This document shows, piece by piece, positions 1 to 5,026 of a DNA stretch of 5,303 nt (its first letter is position 1; each line of letters opens with the position of its first letter). Position numbers and translations under genes: made by a program. The notes below the pieces were generated by a model. That model was not told the origin of the DNA, made no database searches, and saw nothing but the letters and a program-made list of their open reading frames with translations. The DNA comes from Bacteroidales bacterium (GTDB lineage Bacteria > Bacteroidota > Bacteroidia > Bacteroidales > UBA932): assembly GCA_004556005.1 (NCBI GenBank), contig SFJA01000102.1, positions 1-5,303 on the forward strand, given 5' to 3'.

Positions 1-1
1 A

Positions 2-850
2 CAGGAGATTAACACTGGCGAGGCTGGAATTTCAGAATGGATTGCTGCGCTCAATGACAGATTCCCACATTGGAAAGTATATATATCTAACAAGCTTACA
101 GAACCGGAATACGCTGAAGGTAAAGTCAATGAACTACTCAAGGACAATAAGAATGTGACCTACTCAGATGCTCTCCATCTTGGTGTAAGCTTGCGCTCAT
201 TCAGGGCCGAAAAGCTGTCCGCATTTGTGCACTCATTGCTTTCATTCAATCATGATGCGGCATCAATATACAGCGAGATTAAAGACCGCTACCCTATTGT
301 CCTCACACGTGATATGTCCAAGGCACGTGAGTGGCTTCGCAAACAGGTTCGTGGCACCCAACGCACCGGCGTCCTGGTGACGAAAACAGCAGCCCGCTTT
401 AAGCCTCTAGCTGTAGATATCCTGGAGCAGGGAGACGAGAATGCCGTTCACTGGTTCCTTGAAGACAAAAACGACATTCGTTCATCGAATTACCTTGAGG
501 ATGCCGCTACAGAAATTCAAGTCCAGGGATTGGAACTTGATTACACCTGTGTATTGTGGGATGCAGATATGCGATGTGAGAATGGCGCTTGGCGATACTT
601 CAATTTCAATGGCAGAACCGCATGGCGCGAGGAGACTGGTAAGTCAGACAATAGTATTGAACGACGCAAATATATGCTCAACGCATACCGTGTCCTCCTT
701 ACTCGTGCCCGCATGGGCATGGTAATTTGCGTACCAAGCGGTAACGGAAACACAACAGTCGGAGGATTCCCGGAAGATGCTACACGCCTTCCAGAATTCT
801 ACAATGGGACGTATGAATATCTCCGGTCACTCGGTCTTGAGGAATTATGA
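2..850 (+). CDS. DUF2075 / Schlafen group 3-like DNA/RNA helicase, C-terminal part (5' end outside window)
   Basis: The reading frame is open from base 2, so the gene begins upstream; 282 residues are visible. The fragment opens with QEINTGEAGI, typical of the region after the Walker motifs in DUF2075 (Schlafen group 3-like) superfamily 1 helicases. Residues 171-181 (EIQVQGLELDY) fit the late helicase motif of this family, and residues 226-245 (starting LNAYRVLLTRAR) fit motif VI with its arginines. These proteins are predicted cytoplasmic ATP-dependent nucleic-acid helicases; their roles are poorly defined, and relatives occur in defence-type neighbourhoods and beside or fused to nucleotide pyrophosphohydrolases. 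An internal ATG at 155 is not the real start, because conserved family sequence lies upstream of it in frame. The stop codon overlaps the next start (ATGA, 847-850), indicating co-transcription and translational coupling with the Nudix gene. Family assignment is confident from motifs; biological role is not shown. Confidence 0.88.
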   Translation, partial: QEINTGEAGISEWIAALNDRFPHWKVYISNKLTEPEYAEGKVNELLKDNKNVTYSDALHLGVSLRSFRAEKLSAFVHSLLSFNHDAASIYSEIKDRYPIVLTRDMSKAREWLRKQVRGTQRTGVLVTKTAARFKPLAVDILEQGDENAVHWFLEDKNDIRSSNYLEDAATEIQVQGLELDYTCVLWDADMRCENGAWRYFNFNGRTAWREETGKSDNSIERRKYMLNAYRVLLTRARMGMVICVPSGNGNTTVGGFPEDATRLPEFYNGTYEYLRSLGLEEL

Positions 851-1077
851 AAACCATCAAAGTAGTTGCAGCACTGATTGTGCATGACGGACGCATCTTC
901 GCGACGAAGCAGGGATACGGCAATTGGCGCGGATGGTGGGAATTCCCCGGGGGTAAGGAGGAAGCGGGAGAGGCACCGGAGGAAGCGCTGGTGCGCGAGA
1001 TTCGGGAGCATCTGCACAGCGTGAAGTGGCTACCTGCAGACGATGTGATACTGGACGATATAGAGAAATTGCCGTAA
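847..1077 (+). CDS. Nudix (MutT-like) NTP pyrophosphohydrolase, internally shortened
   Basis: This 76-residue product starts like a bacterial (deoxy)nucleoside triphosphate pyrophosphohydrolase: MKTIKVVAALIVHDGRIFAT, then GWWEFPGGK at 29-37. The Nudix box consensus is G-x5-E-x7-R-E-U-x-E-E-x-G-U. Here G36, E42, R50, E51, I52 and E54 fit, but residue 55, which should be the second Glu of the EE pair, is His, and the box then stops. The sequence goes straight to LHSVKWLPAD (56-65), which resembles the extreme C-terminus of full-length relatives of about 130 residues. The simplest reading is an in-frame deletion of roughly 55 residues joined near base 1008. The product lacks the final metal-ligand Glu and most of the central sheet, so it is probably inactive and close to a pseudogene. 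Its start overlaps the helicase stop by 4 bases. Family is sure; the deletion is inferred from remembered family architecture. Confidence 0.8.
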   Translation: MKTIKVVAALIVHDGRIFATKQGYGNWRGWWEFPGGKEEAGEAPEEALVREIREHLHSVKWLPADDVILDDIEKLP

Positions 1078-1218
1078 ATATTATAAAGATAATCGCCCCT
1101 TCGTGTTGGATATTCTTGTTGCGACAGCAGGCACCTATGTCGCTGTTTCACAATTGCTGGAAGGCCTTCACCATCTCAGACTCGCTGCGGGTCTTCTATT
1201 TCCTACTGTTCTTCCTAT

Positions 1219-1239
1219 GACAAAATTAATACTTTTGTC
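1219..1239. repeat. Perfect 7-bp inverted repeat overlapping a TAnnTTTG match
   Basis: GACAAAA (1219-1225) and TTTTGTC (1233-1239) are perfect inverted arms around a 7-base AT-rich loop. The right arm overlaps TACTTTTG (1230-1237), an exact match to the Bacteroidetes -7 consensus TAnnTTTG. It could be a protein-binding site on a distal promoter, a weak terminator of the upstream genes, or chance in AT-rich DNA. No good -33 TTTG at the right spacing was seen, so promoter activity here is speculative. Confidence 0.3.
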
Positions 1240-1346
1240 TAATTCAGAACTGTCCTTCTTATAGGGAAGGCTACACTAAAACTATTATCTTAAGAGCTAC
1301 TTGTCAGGAAAGTCACAATATTCAAGTTTCATGTTCTTATTTTTAA

Positions 1347-1377
1347 ACTGTCTTTTCATTCAAGTCGTATAATTTTG
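1347..1377 (+). promoter_or_regulatory. Bacteroidetes-type promoter for the small protein / lipoprotein operon
   Basis: TAATTTTG at 1370-1377 matches the Bacteroidetes housekeeping sigma-factor -7 consensus TAnnTTTG exactly. Nineteen bases upstream is ACTG (1347-1350), a poor match to the -33 TTTG element but at the usual distance. Transcription would start near 1383-1386, giving a leader of about 35 bases before the ATG at 1418. That leader is A/T-rich, as is common in this phylum, with no Shine-Dalgarno sequence. Confidence 0.6.
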
Positions 1378-1417
1378 TGAAAAGAATTTATTTCAAACAA
1401 ATTATATTGACAAAAAA

Positions 1418-1558
1418 ATGGAAACAAGCACTATCTATGACAAGCCTCAGTGCGAGGTTATGGAACTTGAGGAACAGTCCGTACTCTGCAGCTCCGCTAC
1501 AGAAGTGGACAGCACAATCAGTAACCCTTGGGGCGATCTTACCGAGGAGGAATGGTAG
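1418..1558 (+). CDS. Small acidic protein (46 aa) upstream of fimbrillin-like lipoprotein
   Basis: The ATG follows an A-rich leader about 40 bases downstream of a promoter match. The product has a KPQCEVMELEEQ segment at residues 9-20, SVLCSS at 21-26, and the acidic tail NPWGDLTEEEW at 36-46. It has two cysteines (12 and 24), no signal peptide and no membrane segment. From memory, short ORFs with a KPxxEVxE-like start and a Cys-containing VLC(A/S)S core recur beside fimbrillin-like and lipoprotein genes in Bacteroidales, usually unannotated; this is unverified. The stop lies 32 bases before the lipoprotein ATG with no terminator between, so they are probably co-transcribed. It could be a translated leader, a small partner of the surface protein or a modified peptide precursor. 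Another frame here is open from 1377, but that start falls on the promoter element and its product lacks these features. Function unknown. Confidence 0.6.
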   Translation: METSTIYDKPQCEVMELEEQSVLCSSATEVDSTISNPWGDLTEEEW

Positions 1559-1590
1559 ATTTAAGTTGAACCGGAAAAGAAACTGAAAAG

Positions 1591-3114
1591 ATGAAAAAGA
1601 CAATCATACTCGCAAGCCTCGCGCTTATGGCCGCGTTCAGCTCTTGCAACAAGTCCGAAATGCCAGAAGCCGCCACAACTGACGGCATCAAACTCAACAT
1701 CACTGTCGCAGACCTGAGTACTGAAACAAAAGCCGTGAAATCCGGCTGGGAGAACGGAGACAGGTTGAATCTGTACTTTGAGGGTTGGAACGAGATCGCA
1801 ACAGTTGACAATTTCCAGAAAGAACCGGATATGATTCTGAAATATGATGGTTCCAAGTGGCAGATCGAAAGCCAGGTCGCATCATTGTCATCCAGGCTGA
1901 AAAGCACCGGCGGAAAATTCATCGCTGTTTGGGAATCATCCAATGATCTTATGAAGTATGCAAGAATCGTATCGGGCAGCGTTTTGTATTTTTATCCTCC
2001 ACTGACGGGAAACTCTGTATATCACTCTAATATGCTGGTTTATAGTCCTAATAATACATATACTCTTGATGAAAGCACCTTGAAAGCAGACATTTCAACC
2101 TGGAAATTTAATACAGCATTCAAGGTTCTGATCAAGACAGATGATTCTGCAGTTAAGAAAAAAGCTGACAATTTGGTCCTTCAGATCAAAGTAGGAGATA
2201 ATAAATATGCTATGCCATCCAGCGCCCCGGCTTTTAATATATACAATTATTTATATTTAGTCAGTTATTCATCTGCAAATGAAACCGGTCGTCAAGGTGC
2301 CGTTGCCGAATCCGATGGACTGGCATTCTATTACAGATCTTGCGAGGCCACTAATTCAGATAACATCGTCTTTACTCTGAATGACACCTCCGACGATAGT
2401 AACAAGCAGTATTCCGTGACAGGAAAGTCACTTAACGCAACAGAAGATTCTTTCAAAGCCATCTCCATCGACTATTCCAAGTTCACAGCAGGAGCAGCTG
2501 ACATACCTGATGGCTGTGTTGATTTAGGTCTATCTGTATTCTGGGCTTCTTGCAACCTCGGTGCTTCCAAGCCGACGGAATACGGGGGTTATTATCAGTG
2601 GGCAGGAACAAAGGATGTTTCCGATACAGGCATTAACCTTGATTGGAGCTACTGCCCTTATCATACCGGTTCTGACGAAAGCTCAGGTTGGACGAAGTAC
2701 AATACTAAATCGTCATACGGTACCGTAGATAACAAGACAGTTCTCGAGGCTATGGATGATGCCGCCACAGTCGCTCTCGGCGGGAAATGGCGTATGCCTA
2801 CGGATGAGGAGTGGACGGAGTTGCGCAATACTGACAATTGTTCCTGGACCTGGACGACCATCGATGGAGTCAATGGTTACAAGGTCCAGTCAAAGAAGTC
2901 CGGTTATACGGACAATTGGATATTCCTTCCTGCTGCCGGTAGCCGGCGCGGTACCGATCTCAGCCTTGTCGGTTCCGGCGGCTACTACTGGTCTTCGTCT
3001 CTCAATACGGGCGGCCCGAACCTCGCTTGGTACGTCTACTTCTATTCCGACAATGTCAGCAGGTACCGCTACAACCGTTGCAACGGGCAGTCCGTTCGTC
3101 CAGTTTCAGAATAA
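1591..3114 (+). CDS. Surface lipoprotein with fimbrillin-like N-terminus and FISUMP/C-type-lectin-like C-terminus; probable DGR variable protein
   Basis: The 507-residue product begins with a type II signal peptide: charged MKK, hydrophobic 5-16, and lipobox FSSC with the lipidated Cys at 19. Residues 30-75 have the fimbrillin-like layout common in Bacteroidetes: a beta-strand, the ETKA motif (45-48), then a GWENGDRLNLYF segment. The central 80-300 region is Ser/Asn/Asp/Tyr-rich and probably beta-sandwich. From 309 (CVDLGLSVFWASCNLGAS) to the end it matches the FISUMP-type paralogous domain: KWRMPTDEEWTEL at 399-411, FLPAAGSRRGT at 445-455, GGYYWSSS at 463-470 and GQSVRPV at 499-505. This fold is related to the C-type-lectin/formylglycine-generating-enzyme fold used by DGR target proteins. 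The last 40 codons look like a variable region, listed separately. Predicted to be anchored outside the cell and bind variable ligands. It lies 32 bases after the small gene. Lipoprotein and domain calls are firm; DGR targeting is inferred. Confidence 0.88.
   Translation: MKKTIILASLALMAAFSSCNKSEMPEAATTDGIKLNITVADLSTETKAVKSGWENGDRLNLYFEGWNEIATVDNFQKEPDMILKYDGSKWQIESQVASLSSRLKSTGGKFIAVWESSNDLMKYARIVSGSVLYFYPPLTGNSVYHSNMLVYSPNNTYTLDESTLKADISTWKFNTAFKVLIKTDDSAVKKKADNLVLQIKVGDNKYAMPSSAPAFNIYNYLYLVSYSSANETGRQGAVAESDGLAFYYRSCEATNSDNIVFTLNDTSDDSNKQYSVTGKSLNATEDSFKAISIDYSKFTAGAADIPDGCVDLGLSVFWASCNLGASKPTEYGGYYQWAGTKDVSDTGINLDWSYCPYHTGSDESSGWTKYNTKSSYGTVDNKTVLEAMDDAATVALGGKWRMPTDEEWTELRNTDNCSWTWTTIDGVNGYKVQSKKSGYTDNWIFLPAAGSRRGTDLSLVGSGGYYWSSSLNTGGPNLAWYVYFYSDNVSRYRYNRCNGQSVRPVSE
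2980..3111 (+). other. Candidate DGR variable region (VR) at the 3' end of the lipoprotein gene
   Basis: Codons 474, 475, 478, 481, 483, 485, 490, 492, 493, 494 and 497 are GGC, GGC, CTC, TAC, TAC, TAT, AGC, TAC, CGC, TAC and TGC. All end in C or T and lie where related lectin-fold DGR proteins vary; AAC remains at 477, 495 and 498. This is what adenine-specific mutagenesis of AAC/AAT template codons would leave. The intervening codons encode a conserved scaffold (W480, V482, F484, SDNV 486-489) and the segment ends in constant GQSVRPVSE, where an initiation-of-mutagenic-homing site would sit. The matching template repeat is not in this window, so the 5' boundary is approximate and the assignment remains an inference. 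Confidence 0.6.
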
Positions 3115-3129
3115 CCGTGCAAACCGAAC

Positions 3130-3156
3130 GAAGAGGCAAGTTTGCTTGCACTCTTC
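3130..3156. repeat. Hairpin with 4-nt loop just downstream of the VR
   Basis: GAAGAG+GCAAG (3130-3140) pairs with CTTGC+CTCTTC (3145-3149 and 3151-3156), giving 11 base pairs, one bulged A at 3150 and a 4-base loop TTTG. It starts 16 bases after the lipoprotein stop. DGR target genes commonly carry a short hairpin or cruciform with a 4-nt loop a few bases beyond the VR, which in the Bordetella phage aids target recognition. No T-tract follows, which argues against a rho-independent terminator, although a termination role cannot be excluded. Confidence 0.6.
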
Positions 3157-3192
3157 CGAGGTGCAGCCGGTTCATTGCGGAGCAATAATTGT

Positions 3193-3238
3193 CGGTCCGC
3201 ACAAGTTAGCCCGATAGCGGTCTGCCTTGTGCGGACCG
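3193..3238. repeat. Perfect 13-bp inverted repeat between lipoprotein and MSL genes
   Basis: CGGTCCGCACAAG (3193-3205) is exactly complementary to CTTGTGCGGACCG (3226-3238) around a 20-base loop. In RNA this would be a very stable stem. The following sequence is ATTAAACCATTAAACC rather than a T-run, so it is not a textbook terminator. It may end or protect the lipoprotein transcript, act as an RNA structure of the cassette, or be a small inserted element. Position and perfection are certain; function is unknown. Confidence 0.7.
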
Positions 3239-3257
3239 CATTAAACCATTAAACCTT

Positions 3258-3307
3258 GGGCGAAGCCCTCGTATTTACGGCCTTATGCCGTCGAAAATTT
3301 TCGGCAT
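3258..3307. promoter_or_regulatory. Two small inverted repeats immediately before the MSL-like start
   Basis: GGGC-GAA-GCCC (3258-3268) is a tight 4-bp hairpin. ATGCCG (3285-3290) pairs with CGGCAT (3302-3307) around an 11-base loop containing the palindrome GAAAATTTTC. The second stem ends directly against the ATG at 3308, so folding in the mRNA would occlude ribosome access; it might regulate translation of the MSL-like gene. No promoter element was recognised in 3115-3307. Confidence 0.35.
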
Positions 3308-3604
3308 ATGACGAAACTTGAAATCTGCGCCATTGAAGATGCCAATCCTGGTCAGGTTTACCTGTACCCTGAAGGTGCTTTCTATAAAGCATACCAGAAA
3401 AGTGCCTGGATTCTTCGCACAAAAGTGCATCCGTTCAAGCTTAGTTCCCGTTCGCTCAAAGGGCTTGAGGCACCACTTCTCAGTGTTGGCTTCCCGCAGT
3501 CGTCTTTGGACAAATTTTCCGCCGGCCTTGTGACTTGTCCTGGTTTAAGTGTCTTGGTTGGGGTATCTTCGTTGGGTTCTTGGGAAGAATCAGAAGTACG
3601 TTAA
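3308..3604 (+). CDS. MutS domain I-like (MSL-type) DGR accessory protein, probably frameshifted
   Basis: The 98-residue product contains, at residues 17-70, a segment that aligns by eye with MutS mismatch-recognition domain I: VYLYPEGAFYKAY, then HPFKLSSR, then LLSVGFPQSSLDKF, corresponding to MutS LLLFRxGDFYEAF...LT.R...MAGFPxHALDxY. The mismatch-wedging Phe of the MutS F-x-E motif is kept (F25) but the Glu is Lys (K27). The DANP(G/E)xVYLYxEG start recalls small MutS-like 'MSL' proteins reported as accessory genes of some DGRs; their function is unknown. It lies 193 bases after the candidate target gene on the same strand, as expected for a DGR cassette. After residue 72 the frame loses family-like character, becoming G/S/V-rich, while the +1 frame becomes protein-like, so a frameshift around 3540-3575 is likely. 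The match to MutS I is good by eye; the DGR role depends on context. Confidence 0.65.
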   Translation: MTKLEICAIEDANPGQVYLYPEGAFYKAYQKSAWILRTKVHPFKLSSRSLKGLEAPLLSVGFPQSSLDKFSAGLVTCPGLSVLVGVSSLGSWEESEVR

Positions 3605-3707
3605 GGTGCCCCGGCCTGATGCTGTCGAATCTTGCCTTCGTGAAATTCACCTGGCACCTGCCATTATTGATTATCAAGCAGTTAGCTCCTTAAAATGGTC
3701 CAGGTGA
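3549..3707 (+). pseudogene. Probable displaced C-terminal part of the MSL-like gene (other frame)
   Basis: After a stop at 3546-3548, this frame (+1 relative to the upstream CDS) reads through to TGA at 3705-3707 without its own start. From 3576 it encodes VLGKNQKYVKVPRPDAVESC, then LREIHLAPAIIDYQAVSSLK. This looks like ordinary coding sequence and plausibly continues the accessory protein. Its absence from the main frame suggests one or more indels between about 3535 and 3575. Part of it (3642-3658) is an exact inverted copy of the downstream repeat, so some of this similarity to coding sequence could be accidental. Moderate confidence that it is the lost tail. Confidence 0.45.
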
Positions 3708-3732
3708 GCCCAATTTGGTTCCACCTGGAACC
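3700..3732. repeat. Overlapping alternative hairpins at the junction with the repeat array
   Basis: CCAGGTG (3700-3706) pairs with CACCTGG (3722-3728), and alternatively GGTTCC (3717-3722) pairs with GGAACC (3727-3732) around a 4-base loop. The two stems share bases and exclude each other. They lie on the stop codon of the displaced MSL tail and at the left edge of the GC-rich array. No T-tract follows, so a terminator is possible but not supported. Confidence 0.4.
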
Positions 3733-3826
3733 GGAATGTGCCCTGGAGGGCCCTGGAAGGCCGATTCGGGTGCCAGGTGAATTTCAGGAAACCAACTCTA
3801 ACCCATCGTCACGCCCCCGCTTTCCG

Positions 3827-4082
3827 CGCCACGGCCCCTCCGCCTCGCGCCCCGCAAGCCGACTACCCCCCGACGAACCATCCGCCCGAATCTAAACGCA
3901 AAAAGAGCCAATACGGTCATTCCTGCTTCAGAAAATCATCGCGCGAGCGAATGTGCCCTGGAGTGCTGTCTGGAGGGGTTCGAGACGCTCGATGGACACA
4001 AATCGGCACCACCGCGCGAGCTGATATGCCCTGGAGGCCCTTAGAATGGCGATTGCCTTGCCAGATGAATTGCAGGAAAGCG
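3827..4082. repeat. First copy of the 944-bp higher-order duplication, with C-rich spacer
   Basis: Bases 3827-4082 and 4771-5026 align at a constant offset of 944 with only scattered substitutions. The shared block starts in a C-rich spacer (CGCCACGGCCCCTCCGCCTC), runs through a lower-GC stretch (TCTAAACGCAAAAAGAG, ATACGGTCATTCCTGCTTCA), then an A core, a B core and a variant AATGGCGATTGCCTTGCCAG segment not seen in the other B units. The spacer is absent from the units between them, so the array evolved by duplicating multi-unit blocks as well as single units. Confidence 0.85.
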
Positions 4083-4770
4083 AGGGACGGGCTTTGACCG
4101 GGCCTAACCGAGCACTAACTGGGCTCTGAGGGCCTTGGTGTGGCCGGTCGCTGATCTTCGGTAATCTTCCTGCAAACCATCGCGCGAGCGAATGTGCCCT
4201 GGAGCGCTGTCTGGAGGGGTTCGCGGTGCGTGATGGACACAAATCGACACCATCGCGCGAGCTGATGTGCCCTGGAGGGGCCCGGAAGGCCGATTCGGGT
4301 GCCAGGTGAATTTCAGGAAAGCGAGGGTCCGAGCACTAACCGGGCTCTGAGGGCCGTGTGTGGCCGGTCGCTGATCTTCGGTAATCCTCCTGCTAATCAT
4401 TGCGCGAGTCGATGTGCCCTGTAGCGCTGTCTGGAGGGGTTCGCGGTGCGCGATGGACACAAATCGGCACCATCGCGCGAGCTGATATGCCCTGGAGGGC
4501 CCTGGAAGGCCGATTCGGGTGCCAGATGAATTTCAGGAAAGCGTAGGGACGGGCTTTGACCGGGCCTAACCGTGCACTAACCGGGCTCTGAGGACCGTGT
4601 GTGGCCGGTCGCTGATCTTCAGTAATCTTCCTGCAATTCATCGCGCGAGCTGATATGCCCTGGAGGGCCCTGGAAGGCCGATTCGGGTGCCAGGTGAATT
4701 TCAGGAAGTAACCGTCTCCGCGATGCCGCCAAACCAACGCCAACCCCTCGTCACGCCCCTGCCCGCCCCG

Positions 4771-5026
4771 CGCCACGGCCCCTCCGCCTCGCGCCCCGCA
4801 AGCCGACGAACCCCCGACGAACCATCCGCCCGAATCTAAACGCAAAAAGAGTCAATACGGTCATTCCTGCTTCAGAAAATCATCGCGCGAGCGAATGTGC
4901 CCTGGAGTGCTGTCTGGCGGGGTTCAAGACGCTCGATGGACACAAATCGATGCCATCGCGCGAGCAAATATGCCCTGCAGTCCCGTAAAATGGCGATTGC
5001 CTTGCCAGATGAATTGCAGGAAAGCG
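4771..5026. repeat. Second copy of the 944-bp higher-order duplication
   Basis: Matches 3827-4082 at offset 944, including the C-rich spacer and the variant B segment. The copies differ by point changes, such as GAGTCAATACGG for GAGCCAATACGG and GGCGGGG for GGAGGGG in the A unit. Beyond 5026 this copy lacks the 21-bp optional piece that follows the first copy, so the two blocks have already diverged by an indel. Confidence 0.85.

Larger units (their letters stand above)
1078..1417. other. Intergenic region, no gene supported
   Basis: This 340-base stretch separates the helicase/Nudix pair from the lipoprotein operon. The first 140 bases have mixed composition and carry short open frames on both strands, but no start, motif or recognisable domain supports a gene. 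Phrases such as a hydrophobic LRVFYFLLFFL tail near 1190-1218 could be debris of a lost gene, which I cannot identify. From about 1217 the sequence becomes AT-rich and holds a 7-bp inverted repeat, two TAnnTTTG matches, a weak CCTTC/GAAGG hairpin (1254-1270) and the leader of the next gene. No convincing stem plus T-tract terminator is visible after the Nudix stop. Confidence 0.6.

Noticed and set aside
1078..1220. Remnant of a transposase or other gene after the Nudix stop
   Set aside because: Open frames exist on both strands, but I could not match any phrase to a known family and there are no terminal inverted repeats or target duplications.
1377..1586. 69-residue plus-strand frame starting MKRIYFKQ
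   Set aside because: Its start falls on the last base of the TAnnTTTG promoter element, upstream of any expected transcription start. It covers the 46-residue gene in another frame and its product looks like a shadow.
2756..3217. 153-residue plus-strand frame overlapping the FISUMP domain
   Set aside because: It lies inside the lipoprotein gene in another frame; the lipoprotein frame carries the clear domain motifs.
3115..3307. DGR template repeat in the gap after the lipoprotein
   Set aside because: No stretch resembles 2980-3111, and no run of AAC codons was seen on either strand here or elsewhere in the window.
3695..4097. Plus-strand frames of 66 and 119 residues at the left edge of the array
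   Set aside because: Pro/Arg/Ala-rich readings of repeat and C-rich spacer DNA, overlapping in different frames, without family features.
4393..4845. Long open frame on the minus strand (150 residues) and similar ones at 3928-4242, 4104-4460 and 4924-5259, sharing phrases such as EDQRPATHGPQSPVSAR
   Set aside because: They are translations of the GC-rich tandem repeat. Unit steps of 73, 220 and 241 bp shift the frame each time, the same DNA appears in different frames in different ORFs, and no domain or start signal is recognisable.
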